This document shows, piece after piece, positions 51,331-60,682 of a stretch of DNA of 64,000 nt (positions within the stretch are counted from its first letter, which is position 1; every line of letters starts with the position of its first letter). Below the pieces are notes generated by a model, which was given only the letters and a program-made list of their open reading frames with translations, searched no databases and was not told where the DNA came from. A program made the translations under genes and the position numbers. This DNA comes from Roseburia sp. AF12-17LB. Its GTDB lineage: Bacteria; Bacillota; Clostridia; Lachnospirales; Lachnospiraceae. The stretch spans positions 1 through 64,000 of the forward strand of contig NZ_QUHR01000006.1 in assembly GCF_003479605.1 (NCBI RefSeq), written 5' to 3'.

Positions 51331-52926
51331 ATGACAAGTTATATTTTACTGGTAGCAGCAGTGATTTTATTGTGCCTGTCATTGAATAAAATGTCCAACA
51401 AACTGGGAATTCCAATGCTGTTGGCATATATTCTTCTTGGCATGATGTTTGGAACAGATGGAATTTTAAAGATTCCTTTTGATAATTTTACGATTGCCGA
51501 ACAGATTTGTACGGTGTCCTTAATCTTTATCATGTTTTACGGTGGATTTGGAACCAACTGGAAACAGGCAAAGCCGGTGGCTGGTAAAGCAGTATTATTA
51601 TCAACAGTGGGTGTTATACTGACCGCAGTAACAACCGGAGCATTCTGTCATTTTATATTGAAAATGGATTTCTGGGAAAGTATGCTGATTGGCTCTGTAA
51701 TCAGTTCTACGGATGCGGCATCGGTCTTTTCAATCCTTCGTTCCAGACGGCTGAATCTTAAGAACAATACTGCATCCATGCTGGAGGTGGAAAGTGGTAG
51801 TAATGACCCATGTTCTTATATGCTGACTGTAATTATATTAACAATAATGAGCGGAGAATTAAATGGTTCTTCGCTGGTTGTCATGATATTCTCGCAGATT
51901 ATTTTTGGCATATTAGTGGGGGTAGTTGTGGCACTGGCAGCAGCATTCATTTTAAAAAAAGTGAATTTTGCAACGGATGGATTTGATACGATATTTGTAT
52001 TCAGTATGGCACTGGTATCCTACGCCGGAGCATCCATGATAAATGGAAATGGTTATCTGGCAGCATACATTGCCGGAATTATCCTTGGCAACACTCCACT
52101 TCATCACAAAAAATCACTGGTGCATTTCTTTGATGGAATCACCGGATTGATGCAGATGCTGATTTTCTTCCTGCTTGGTCTGCTGGCATATCCATCCCAG
52201 CTGCCGAAGATATTGCCGATGGCACTGGCAATTGCGGTATTTTTAACATTTGTGGCAAGGCCGGTTTCTGTATTTGCTATCTTGATGCCATTCCGCTGCC
52301 CGGTAAAGCAGCAGCTTCTGGTGTCCTGGGCGGGGCTTCGTGGAGCGGCATCCATAGTATTTGCAATTATGGCAACAGTAAGCCCGGCATATACGAAAAA
52401 TGATTTGTTCCACATAGTTATTTTCATTGTCCTGTTCTCTATCAGTATTCAGGGTACACTGCTTGGACTGGTGGCGAAGAAGCTTGACATGATAGACGAA
52501 AATGGCAACGTCATGAAGACCTTCAGTGACTACTCCGATGAAATGCCGGTGGAGTTTGTTAAAATCAGTATCAAGGCAGGACATCCATGGGAGAACCGCA
52601 AGATAAAAGACCTTGCTTCCCTGCCGGATTTATTACTGGTGCTGATTCTAAGAGGCGAGGAGCGTATCATTCCAAATGGCAACACGGTAGTGCTTGCCGG
52701 AGACAAGATTGTCTTAAGTGCCTTATCTCCGGAAGAAAATCTTGGCATCTGTCTGACAGAAATCCCAATCGAAAAAGACAGCAAGTGGATTGGAAAGCCA
52801 TTATCCAGAATAAAACTGGGAGAAGAGAAGCTGGTTCTTGTTCTAAAGCGGAATGAGAAGGTTGTGATACCGAACGGAAATACTGTGATTCGTGAAAATG
52901 ATGTGCTGGTAATCAGCCAGTTATAA
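51331..52926 (+). CDS. potassium/proton antiporter (CPA family) with TrkA-C domains
   Basis: A 531-residue membrane protein with about 12 segments (1-385), then two cytoplasmic RCK-C/TrkA-C domains (about 400-465 and 470-531; PNGNTVVLAGDKIVLSAL and PNGNTVIRENDVLVISQL). Transport motifs SSTDAASVFSILRS and VESGSNDP match the K+(Na+)/H+ antiporters of the CvrA/NhaP2 group. Probably regulates cytosolic K+ or pH, with TrkA-C domains likely binding a nucleotide. Confidence 0.9.
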   Translation: MTSYILLVAAVILLCLSLNKMSNKLGIPMLLAYILLGMMFGTDGILKIPFDNFTIAEQICTVSLIFIMFYGGFGTNWKQAKPVAGKAVLLSTVGVILTAVTTGAFCHFILKMDFWESMLIGSVISSTDAASVFSILRSRRLNLKNNTASMLEVESGSNDPCSYMLTVIILTIMSGELNGSSLVVMIFSQIIFGILVGVVVALAAAFILKKVNFATDGFDTIFVFSMALVSYAGASMINGNGYLAAYIAGIILGNTPLHHKKSLVHFFDGITGLMQMLIFFLLGLLAYPSQLPKILPMALAIAVFLTFVARPVSVFAILMPFRCPVKQQLLVSWAGLRGAASIVFAIMATVSPAYTKNDLFHIVIFIVLFSISIQGTLLGLVAKKLDMIDENGNVMKTFSDYSDEMPVEFVKISIKAGHPWENRKIKDLASLPDLLLVLILRGEERIIPNGNTVVLAGDKIVLSALSPEENLGICLTEIPIEKDSKWIGKPLSRIKLGEEKLVLVLKRNEKVVIPNGNTVIRENDVLVISQL

Positions 52927-52949
52927 ATATGTTTTTTTGAATTTTGAAG

Positions 52950-53178
52950 AATAGCAGGAGTGTTCGCCGAAGTGCAGATGCATTTTAAGGGCTGTTAAGG
53001 GCACTTGGAATTTCGTTAGATATTAGGCAATGCCGGCACAAGGATGTGCCGGCAAGGTGCATAGGAACATGGATGTGACTTTGCACCGGTTGCCGGATAT
53101 AAAAATGATTTTTCGAAATTCTTAGTGCCCTTTACAGCACTTAGACAGCATCTGTATTCGGTGAAGAGTACTGCTATT
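52950..53178 (+). repeat. structured repeat family 1, copy D (short form)
   Basis: A 229-bp copy. Outer arms AATAGCAG...TTC-CCGAA...CAGATGC (52950-52980) and their complement (53143-53178) close the core 52992-53137. The core has AGGGCACTTGGAATTTCG (52998-53015) against CGAAATTCTTAGTGCCCT (53114-53131): the outermost G-C pair of other copies is A-T here, so pairing is kept. Inside are TGCCGGCACA/TGTGCCGGCA and GGTGCA/TGCACC around AACATGGATGTGA. It lacks the GTGATTGCGAAA ends of the long copies. It ends 100 nt before the sigma-factor gene. Confidence 0.88.
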
Positions 53179-53278
53179 TTTAAAAATTTAAAAATATATG
53201 CAACAGAATGGAATTCAGCGACACTATATATATGAGACCGGTCAAAGGAAAGGACTTAGGAAGGTATAGGGTGAGCAT

Positions 53279-53788
53279 ATGGAGCAGGAACTGCAGCTGG
53301 TGCGCAGGGCACAAAGTGGGGATACTGGTGCATTTGCACAATTATATGAAGGCGTTTATCAGGACTTGTATCGCTTTGCGTTATATGTGCTGAAGCATCC
53401 GCAGGATGCACAGGATGTGGTCAGCGATACCGTGACAGATGCATTTGCACAAATCGGGGAGCTTCGAAAGACAGAAGCGTTCCGGGCGTGGATATTCCGT
53501 ATTTTAAGTAATAAGTGCAAACGTAAATTAAAAGAGTATGCGACCCGTCCGGAAGAGCTGACACCGGAGCTTTTAGAGCATCTGGGAAAATCCGGAATGG
53601 ATGAGCATGCAGCAGTCCGGAGCCTGTTCTTTGAGCTGCCTTCCGAGGAACGAATGATTATCGCCATGCATTTATTCTGTGGGTATAGCAGCAAGGAAAT
53701 CGGAAAACTGTTAGACCTTAACGAAAATACCGTCCGCTCAAAAGAGAGCCGGGGAATAAAGAAAATGGTGGAGAAATATTGGAAGTGA
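53279..53788 (+). CDS. ECF-type RNA polymerase sigma factor
   Basis: A 169-residue sigma factor of group IV. Region 2 is around AFAQLYEGVYQDLYRFALYVLKHPQDAQDVVSDTVTDAFAQI; region 4 is the helix-turn-helix at SSKEIGKLLDLNENTVRSKESRGIKKM. It precedes by 65 nt a gene for a membrane protein with a short cytoplasmic tail, the usual place for the cognate anti-sigma factor. Its target promoters cannot be named. Confidence 0.9.
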   Translation: MEQELQLVRRAQSGDTGAFAQLYEGVYQDLYRFALYVLKHPQDAQDVVSDTVTDAFAQIGELRKTEAFRAWIFRILSNKCKRKLKEYATRPEELTPELLEHLGKSGMDEHAAVRSLFFELPSEERMIIAMHLFCGYSSKEIGKLLDLNENTVRSKESRGIKKMVEKYWK

Positions 53789-53853
53789 GAAACGGAAGAT
53801 ATGCAAAAAGTCTGGAAAACAACAGAAAATTCAGATGAGATGGAGGTGCCGGT

Positions 53854-55980
53854 ATGAATGAACAGGAGATTTTAACCCAGTTAAGAAAAGCGGCGGAGGA
53901 GATTGAGATACCAGAGGCTCTGAAACCGGAACAGATAGAAAAACAATTACAGGAACAGAAAAAATCAAAGAAAATAATTCCATGGCGCAGACTTGGAAGC
54001 ATGGTGGCAGTGCTGGCACTGGTGGTATGCAGCGGTATTTATTTAACAGTAACCCATTTCGATAAGAATTCCGGTACAGGGCAGACGGATTCCGTAGCAA
54101 TGGCAGATACGCAGCAGACTGTGGGAGAAACAGGTGAAACAGGGTATGTGGATGTGGCAGCTATTGGAACAATGTATCATCCTGCATCGGATTATAAGGA
54201 GGTATATCAGACTCTTCTTAAGGGGTATCAGCAGAACTGGATAGAAGAGGAAACAAGTGCAGAGACAAGCGAAGCTGCATCGGGAGCAATGAATTCCGGC
54301 AGTGACAAATATTACTACAGTGATGTAACTGATTACGGAAGTGCCGATGCCGATTTGTCGGAGGGCAGCAAGGAAGGCGGAAAAGATTATTCTACGACAA
54401 ATCTGCAGATGGAAGGTGTAGACGAGAGTGATATTGCTAAAATTGATGGCAGTTACATTTATACGGTAGAGGATAAATACATTGTTATAACGGATATCCG
54501 GGATGGAAAATTAGAAGAAGTAACACGATTTCTCCCGAAAGACTGTGGCGCAGCAGACCGGGTGATGGAAATTTATGTAGATGGAGACCAGCTGATTCTG
54601 GTTGTGCAGGGCTATGAGACATCTTTAGGAGAAAGCAGCAAAGCTGGCTCTGATAAGGAAACTTCTGATAAGGAAACCAAAGATGAGGAAAACTCAGATA
54701 AAGAAAACCCGGATGAAGAAACTGCTGTATCAGATGTTGCTGAGGACGGTGCATTCTGCTATGAAATGAATGGAAAAAGCACCACACAGATTCAGGTATA
54801 CAGTATCGTAGACCGCAGGAATCCGGAATTTGAAGGGAGATTAATCCAGGATGGTTATTATAATACTTCCCGGAAAATCGGAGATGTAGTCTATCTTTTT
54901 ACACAGTATCATATGACATCAGATGTGGTGGGATATGCAGAAGAGGAATATACCTCAGTGATTCCGAAGGTAAATGGAGAGAAGGTTGCCGCCGGTGAAA
55001 TTTATCTGCCGGAGTCATCAGGAGAAAGTGGTATACTGGTTTCTTCACTGGATGTAAATAAGCCGGATAAAGTGCTGGACAGTAAGCTTGTAATCTCTGG
55101 ATATGCCCAGACTTATATCAGCAAAGATGCCCTGTATTTATATGAGGAAGATTATGATGGGGCAATGATTACCAATATTGCAAAATTTGCACTGGATGAG
55201 GGCAGAATCAGTGGTGTGGCGGCAACGGCAGTAAGGGGTTATGTCAGAGATACCTTTGCAATCAATGCCAGTGATGGATATCTCAGGGTATTGACCACCG
55301 ATTATAGTACAGAGGATGAGGTGAATGCACTTTATATTCTGGATGAGAACATGAAATTAACCGGGCAGTTGACAGGCATTGCACCGGGAGAAGAAATCTA
55401 TGCTGCCCGTTTTATGGGAAACACTGGTTACTTTGTAACCTACCGGAATACCGACCCGCTGTTTACCGTGGATTTATCAGACCCGGCAAAACCGGAAATT
55501 ATCGGCGAACTCAAGGTGACCGGCTTCTCCGAATATCTGCATTTCTGGGATGATACACACTTACTGGGAATCGGCTACGAATCTGATGAGAAGACCGGAA
55601 ATATAGAAAACATTAAGATTTCCATGTTTAATATAGAAAATCCGGGAGAAGTAATCGAAGAAGCAAAGCTTGTATTAAAGGATGTAGATTATAGCGAAGC
55701 ATTATATGATTATAAGAGTGTCATCATTTCAAAAGATAAGAATTTAATCGGTCTGGTTTGTGAGGATTATAGCAGCAGCAGAACAAAGCAGACCTACCAG
55801 ATATATTCCTATGAAAATGGAACCTTTAAGAAACAGGCAGAAATTCCGGGCATTAACGGAGCCAATTACGAGAATGTCCGTGGAATGTATAGTGGCAATG
55901 TATTTTACCTCTGGATTAATGATAACATTACATCCTATGACATGACCGATAGATTTAAAATGTTAAAGGAGCGGGAGTGA
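53854..55980 (+). CDS. membrane-anchored beta-propeller protein, probable anti-sigma factor
   Basis: A 708-residue protein. A short cytoplasmic part (1-45, helical, charged) and one membrane segment (about 48-68) are followed by a long extracellular region with the Beta_propel (secreted beta-propeller C-terminal, DUF-type) fold. Visible repeats: YIYTVEDKYIVITDI, DQLILVVQGYE, DVVYLFTQYHM, DALYLYEEDYDG, GYLRVLTTDYS, TGYFVTYRNTDPLFTVDLSDPAKP, THLLGIGYES and VFYLWINDNI. GGAGGTG precedes the start. Position after an ECF sigma factor and the tail-membrane-sensor layout suggest it holds the sigma factor and senses an external signal, which is inference. Confidence 0.82.
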   Translation: MNEQEILTQLRKAAEEIEIPEALKPEQIEKQLQEQKKSKKIIPWRRLGSMVAVLALVVCSGIYLTVTHFDKNSGTGQTDSVAMADTQQTVGETGETGYVDVAAIGTMYHPASDYKEVYQTLLKGYQQNWIEEETSAETSEAASGAMNSGSDKYYYSDVTDYGSADADLSEGSKEGGKDYSTTNLQMEGVDESDIAKIDGSYIYTVEDKYIVITDIRDGKLEEVTRFLPKDCGAADRVMEIYVDGDQLILVVQGYETSLGESSKAGSDKETSDKETKDEENSDKENPDEETAVSDVAEDGAFCYEMNGKSTTQIQVYSIVDRRNPEFEGRLIQDGYYNTSRKIGDVVYLFTQYHMTSDVVGYAEEEYTSVIPKVNGEKVAAGEIYLPESSGESGILVSSLDVNKPDKVLDSKLVISGYAQTYISKDALYLYEEDYDGAMITNIAKFALDEGRISGVAATAVRGYVRDTFAINASDGYLRVLTTDYSTEDEVNALYILDENMKLTGQLTGIAPGEEIYAARFMGNTGYFVTYRNTDPLFTVDLSDPAKPEIIGELKVTGFSEYLHFWDDTHLLGIGYESDEKTGNIENIKISMFNIENPGEVIEEAKLVLKDVDYSEALYDYKSVIISKDKNLIGLVCEDYSSSRTKQTYQIYSYENGTFKKQAEIPGINGANYENVRGMYSGNVFYLWINDNITSYDMTDRFKMLKERE

Positions 55981-56023
55981 TTCTTGCAAAACTTTCCCGA
56001 TAGCTTTATAATGACAGTATATG

Positions 56024-56059
56024 TGCCGGGTGGTGGTATGAAAATATCATCACCCGGCA
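56024..56059 (+). other. 12-bp stem-loop after the beta-propeller gene
   Basis: TGCCGGGTGGTG (56024-56035) pairs with CATCACCCGGCA (56048-56059) with one G-T pair and a 12-nt loop. No T-run follows, so it is not a clear intrinsic terminator; it may stabilise the 3' end of the transcript. It lies 15 nt before repeat E. Confidence 0.6.
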
Positions 56060-56074
56060 ACTTATGCAGAATCG

Positions 56075-56495
56075 GTGACTGCGAAATGGGAAATGATAAA
56101 AAAGATGGCAATCAATCCTAAGACACGAATATTTGATGATTGATACAGAATGTATTGTAATTCTTAGGATGCGTGTGTGTCTGATGTGAGGATGTCTTAC
56201 CGCTGCTTTGACTGGATACGCCTTTTGTACGCCTGTAGCGAATACTGCTCCAGCTGCAAGGGGCTCTAAGAATTTTGAAAAAGCTATTTTATATATGGCA
56301 AACGGTGCAAAGTCACATCCATGTTCTTCTGCACCTCGCTGGTACATCCTTGTACCAGCGTTGCCGGGTTTTGCCAAAATTCTAAGAGCCCCTAACAGTC
56401 TGCACAAATGTATTTGCCTACAGGCGAACAGAAGGCAGTATCTTGTCAAACATTGGGAAGACAGACTCATTATTATTAAACATTTCGCAGCAGCC
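56075..56495 (-). repeat. structured repeat family 1, copy E (diverged, compensated core)
   Basis: A 421-bp copy with ends GTGACTGCGAAATG (56075-56088) and CATTTCGCAGCAGCC (56481-56495), related to the GTGATTGCGAAA ends of copy C. The core is 56254-56398. Here GGGGCTCTAAGAATTTTG (56260-56277) pairs with CAAAATTCTAAGAGCCCC (56375-56392). Compared with copy C, an A-T pair has become T-A and a C-G pair has become T-A, on both strands of the stem together. The inner hairpin is CGCTGGTACA/TGTACCAGCG, and the conserved loop AACATGGATGTGA is kept, all on the minus strand. It ends 28 nt before the aldo/keto reductase start. Confidence 0.88.
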
Positions 56496-56523
56496 ATAAC
56501 AACAAGTGCAAGGGAGAATAAAC

Positions 56524-57702
56524 ATGCAATATAGAGAAAATCCGGGAAACAAAGACCAGCTGTCCATCTTAGGCTACGGCTGCCTGCGTTATTCAAAGAA
56601 GGGAACCACAATCGACCAGGAAAAGGCAGAGCGGGAGATGGCAGCAGCAGTGGAAGCCGGGGTCAATTATTTTGATACCGCATATACTTACGGTGGAAGT
56701 GAAGCCTGTCTGGGAAAATTTTTGGCAAAAGGCTATCGGGATAAAGTGAAGATTGCGACCAAACTGCCGCATTATTACATAAAAGCAGAAGGGGATATGG
56801 AACGGTATTTTAAGGAGCAGTTAGAACGCCTTCAGACGGATCATGTGGAATATTATCTGATGCATATGTTAAATGATATTGCAGCATGGGAGCGTCTTAT
56901 AGAACTTGGTATACAGGACTGGATTGCAGAGAAGAAACAATCAGGACAGATTGGAAATATCGGTTTTTCTTTCCATGGAGGAGCAAATCAGTTTAAGAAG
57001 ATTATAGATGCTTATGACTGGGATTTCTGCCAGATACAGTATAACTATATGGATGAGCATACCCAGGCAGGAACAGAAGGCTTAAAATATGCAGCAGCAA
57101 AGGGAATTCCGGTGATTATCATGGAACCGCTGCGGGGAGGCAGACTGGTCAACGCACTGCCAAAGGATGCCAGAGCCATATTTGCATCCGCAGAACCACA
57201 TCGTTCCCCGGCAGAATGGGGACTCCGCTGGATATGGAATCATCCGGAAGTAACTGTGGTACTTTCCGGAATGAATGATATTGCACAGGTAGAAGAAAAT
57301 GTGCGGATAGCATCAGATGCCACAGCAAATGCACTGACAGAAGAAGAACTGGAAATTTTTGAAAAAGTGAAGAAGTCAATTAATCAGCATATGAAAGTGC
57401 CATGTACCGGCTGCGGCTACTGTATGCCATGCCCTCATGGAGTAGATATTCCGACCTGTTTTGCAGCATATAATACACGCTATACCGACAGCTTTTATTC
57501 CGGTATGAAGGCATATATTATGTGTACCACTTTAAAGACAAATCCGACCAATGCTTCAAAATGCCGTCAGTGCGGAAAATGTGAGAAACACTGCCCGCAG
57601 TCCATTGCCATCCGACAGGAATTAAAACAGGTGGCAAAGAAGATGGAGAATCCGGTTTATAAGGTAGCAAGGGCGATTTCGAAGCGCATTGGAAAGTATT
57701 AG
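56524..57702 (+). CDS. aldo/keto reductase with C-terminal 4Fe-4S domain
   Basis: A 392-residue oxidoreductase. The N-terminal TIM-barrel aldo/keto reductase part has FDTAYTYGGSE (catalytic D and Y), TKLP lysine and MHML histidine. The C-terminus (about 300-392) has two ferredoxin-like cysteine clusters, CTGCGYCMPCP and CRQCGKCEKHCP. The start at 56524 has AAGGGAG upstream. Such fused enzymes reduce or oxidise carbonyl substrates using internal electron transfer; the substrate is unknown. Repeat E lies immediately upstream. Confidence 0.92.
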   Translation: MQYRENPGNKDQLSILGYGCLRYSKKGTTIDQEKAEREMAAAVEAGVNYFDTAYTYGGSEACLGKFLAKGYRDKVKIATKLPHYYIKAEGDMERYFKEQLERLQTDHVEYYLMHMLNDIAAWERLIELGIQDWIAEKKQSGQIGNIGFSFHGGANQFKKIIDAYDWDFCQIQYNYMDEHTQAGTEGLKYAAAKGIPVIIMEPLRGGRLVNALPKDARAIFASAEPHRSPAEWGLRWIWNHPEVTVVLSGMNDIAQVEENVRIASDATANALTEEELEIFEKVKKSINQHMKVPCTGCGYCMPCPHGVDIPTCFAAYNTRYTDSFYSGMKAYIMCTTLKTNPTNASKCRQCGKCEKHCPQSIAIRQELKQVAKKMENPVYKVARAISKRIGKY

Positions 57703-57861
57703 AAAAAATATTATGAAATTTTGTAAAAAATAAAGGAAATTTGAAGGTGGACACAGAATTATAATAGCAGAGGTCGAATGACGTCCTCATAATGGTAAAG
57801 ATGATGGCAGTGCATTTACATCATGAAATGGTGATGTGACAGGAAGGGAGAAGATAAGGAT

Positions 57862-58869
57862 ATGACAATTCGGGAACGGATGGAGCGCATGGAGCATGAG
57901 ATGTTAAGCCCTTATGCAGCATTAAGCGAGAATTCCAAAGGACGGGATTATCCGGAGGCACCTTGTGATATACGTCCCGTATACCAGAGAGACAGAGACC
58001 GTATTCTCCACTGTAAGGCATTCCGCCGTCTGAAGAATAAGACGCAGGTGTTCTTAACACCGAAGGGTGACCATTATCGTACCCGTATGTCGCATACCTT
58101 AGAGGTATCACAGAATGCCAGAACCATTGCAAAGGCACTGCGGCTGAATGAAGATCTGGTGGAAGCCATTGCATTAGGGCATGATTTGGGACATACGCCA
58201 TTTGGTCATGCCGGAGAGCGGGTGTTAAATGAACTTTGCTCCGGTGGTTTTAAACATAATAAACAGAGCGTACGTATCGTAGAAAAATTGGAAAAAGGCG
58301 GACAGGGACTGAATCTGACCTGGGAAGTGCGGGATGGCATTTTAAATCATCAGACCAGTACGATGCCGCATACACTGGAAGGCAAAATCGTCCGTTTCTC
58401 CGATAAAATCGCCTATATTCATCATGATATCGATGATGCGGTGCGTGGAAAGATAATGGTGGAAGAAGATATTCCAATTGAGATACGGAAGGTATTGGGA
58501 AAGAATTCGGCAGACCGGCTGGATACACTGATTCATGATATTATTACCAACAGCATGGATAAGCCGGATATCATTATGTCCGATGAAATTTTCCAGGCAA
58601 TGCAGGATTTACGGAAGTTCATGTTTGTAAGCGTATATACCAATTCCATTGCCAAAGGAGAAGAGACAAAGGCAGAAGGATTACTCAGCAAACTGTTTAC
58701 ATATTATATGGAACATCCGATGACGATGCCGGCACAGTATACCGATATGATCGCGGAAGGTGAAGAGGAAGAACGGGTAGTATGTGATTATATCGCAGGA
58801 ATGACCGATCAGTATGCAATTGCCAAATTCTCAGAATATTTTGTACCGAAGGCTTGGCAGGTGAATTAA
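57862..58869 (+). CDS. dgt: deoxyguanosinetriphosphate triphosphohydrolase (HD domain)
   Basis: A 335-residue HD-domain enzyme hydrolysing dGTP or related dNTPs to nucleoside and triphosphate. HD motif residues are visible: YRTRMSHTLEVSQ (H), GHDLGHTPFGHAGE (HD) and the later D in DKIAYIHHDIDD. Family N-terminal signature RDYPEAPCDIRPVYQRDRDRILHCKAFRRL. It precedes dnaG by 3 nt in the typical Clostridia order dgt-dnaG-rpoD. The promoter is not clear, though a TATAAT lies at 57760-57765. Confidence 0.92.
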   Translation: MTIRERMERMEHEMLSPYAALSENSKGRDYPEAPCDIRPVYQRDRDRILHCKAFRRLKNKTQVFLTPKGDHYRTRMSHTLEVSQNARTIAKALRLNEDLVEAIALGHDLGHTPFGHAGERVLNELCSGGFKHNKQSVRIVEKLEKGGQGLNLTWEVRDGILNHQTSTMPHTLEGKIVRFSDKIAYIHHDIDDAVRGKIMVEEDIPIEIRKVLGKNSADRLDTLIHDIITNSMDKPDIIMSDEIFQAMQDLRKFMFVSVYTNSIAKGEETKAEGLLSKLFTYYMEHPMTMPAQYTDMIAEGEEEERVVCDYIAGMTDQYAIAKFSEYFVPKAWQVN

Positions 58870-58872
58870 GGA

Positions 58873-60654
58873 ATGGCATATTATTCAGATGAATTAATAG
58901 AAGAAGTACGTTCCAGAAATGATATTGTAGATGTGATTTCCGGATATGTACGGTTGACAAAAAAAGGCAGCACGTATTTTGGACTGTGCCCCTTCCATAA
59001 TGAAAAGACAGGTTCTTTTTCCGTATCACCGAATAAGCAGATGTATTACTGCTTTGGATGCGGAGCAGGCGGAAATGTATTTACCTTTCTGATGCAGTAT
59101 GAGAACTTTTCATTCCCGGAAGCGATGGAGGCATTGGCAGAGCGTGCCGGAATCGAACTGCCGAAGCAGGAAATGAGTGCCCAGGCAAAGAAAGAAGCAG
59201 ACAAACGCCAGATTCTGTTAGAGATTAACAAGGCAGCCGGCAAATATTATTATATGCTGCTGCGGAGCGAACACGGAAAACAGGCGTATGAATATTTTAA
59301 AAAGAGAGAATTATCGGATGCCACCATGCAGAAGTTTGGGCTTGGCTATTCGGATAAATACAGTGATGATTTGTACCGCTATTTAAGAAAGCTTGGATAT
59401 GATGATGCAATCTTAAAGGAATCCGGTCTTGTGTCCATTGACGAAGTCCGGGGCGGACATGATAAATTCTGGAATCGTGCCATGTTTCCGATTATGGATG
59501 TGCATAATAAAGTAATCGGATTTGGTGGACGAGTCATGGGGGATGGCGAACCGAAGTATCTGAATTCGCCGGAGACCAAAATCTTTGATAAGAGCCGGAA
59601 TCTGTATGCATTGAACTTTGCAAGACAGACCAAGAAACCGCAGATGCTCTTATGTGAAGGCTATATGGATGTAATTGCGCTGCATCAGGCAGGCTTTGAC
59701 AATGCAGTGGCATCCTTAGGAACCGCGTTTACCAGTGGACATGCCAGTCTGCTGAAACGATATACGAAGGAGGTTTATCTTACCTTCGACAGCGACGGTG
59801 CTGGAATTAAGGCGGCACTTCGTGCAATCCCGATTTTAAAAGAAGTAGGGCTGACAGCCAAAGTCATCAACATGAAGCCGTACAAAGACCCGGATGAATT
59901 CATCAAGGCACTTGGAGCGGAAGAATATCAGAAGCGGATTGATGCGGCAGAAAACAGCTTTATGTTTGAAATCAGGATTTTAGAGCAGAAATATGATATG
60001 AAGGACCCGGAAGGAAAGACCGCATTCCAGACAGAAGTGGCAAAGAAACTGCTTGATTTTACCACGGAACTGGAGCGGAACAATTATATGGAAGCCGTGG
60101 CGGATAAATATCATATGAGCTTTGAAGCACTCCGGAATCTGGTAAACCAGCTGGGCACCCAGGGAGGACTTGTAAAAGAGCGGACACCGCTTAAGAGTGG
60201 GCTGAATGAGAAGAAGCATAAGAAAGAGGACGGCATGAAGCAGTCCCAGAAATTGCTTTTGACCTGGCTCATAGAATATGATAATCTGTACGATAAAATC
60301 AAAGATATCATTACACCGGAGGATTTTACGGAAGACATTTTCCGTAAGGTAGCAGAGCTTCTCTACGAGCAGAAGAAGTCGGGTACTGTCAATCCGGCAC
60401 AGATTATCAGTTTATTTGCAGAAGAAGAGGAACAGCGGGAAGTAGCAGAGCTCTTCCATGCGAGAATCCATGAAGTAGATTCTGCTGCAGAGCGGGATAA
60501 GGCGTTAAAAGAGACGATTCTGCGGGTGAAGGATAACAGCATCTCCTGCCGTTCGGCACACTTAGAACCTACGGATATACAGGGCTTGCAACAGATTGTG
60601 GCAGATAAGAGAACCTTGCAGAATATGGAGAAAATGCATATTTCTATAGATTGA
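58873..60654 (+). CDS. dnaG: DNA primase
   Basis: A 593-residue RNA primer-synthesising enzyme. The N-terminal zinc finger is [11 protein letters not shown] ... YYCFGCG (C-x2-H ... C-x2-C), followed by the RNA polymerase domain and TOPRIM motifs [15 protein letters not shown] and [12 protein letters not shown] (D-x-D). The C-terminal part (from about 440) is the DnaB-interaction domain. It is nearly coupled to dgt (3 nt) and precedes rpoD. Confidence 0.96.
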   Translation: MAYYSDELIEEVRSRNDIVDVISGYVRLTKKGSTYFGLCPFHNEKTGSFSVSPNKQMYYCFGCGAGGNVFTFLMQYENFSFPEAMEALAERAGIELPKQEMSAQAKKEADKRQILLEINKAAGKYYYMLLRSEHGKQAYEYFKKRELSDATMQKFGLGYSDKYSDDLYRYLRKLGYDDAILKESGLVSIDEVRGGHDKFWNRAMFPIMDVHNKVIGFGGRVMGDGEPKYLNSPETKIFDKSRNLYALNFARQTKKPQMLLCEGYMDVIALHQAGFDNAVASLGTAFTSGHASLLKRYTKEVYLTFDSDGAGIKAALRAIPILKEVGLTAKVINMKPYKDPDEFIKALGAEEYQKRIDAAENSFMFEIRILEQKYDMKDPEGKTAFQTEVAKKLLDFTTELERNNYMEAVADKYHMSFEALRNLVNQLGTQGGLVKERTPLKSGLNEKKHKKEDGMKQSQKLLLTWLIEYDNLYDKIKDIITPEDFTEDIFRKVAELLYEQKKSGTVNPAQIISLFAEEEEQREVAELFHARIHEVDSAAERDKALKETILRVKDNSISCRSAHLEPTDIQGLQQIVADKRTLQNMEKMHISID

Positions 60655-60682
60655 GGACAAAATACTATTTAGTCCCGTTTAT

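Noticed and set aside
53201..53222. An ECF-type autoregulatory promoter (CAAC ... CGAC) before the sigma gene
   Set aside because: The spacing of 14 bases is shorter than usual and both motifs are weak.
56006..56611. A 201-residue open frame on the minus strand
   Set aside because: It runs through repeat E and into the aldo/keto reductase gene, has no ribosome site, and its composition follows the palindromic repeat.
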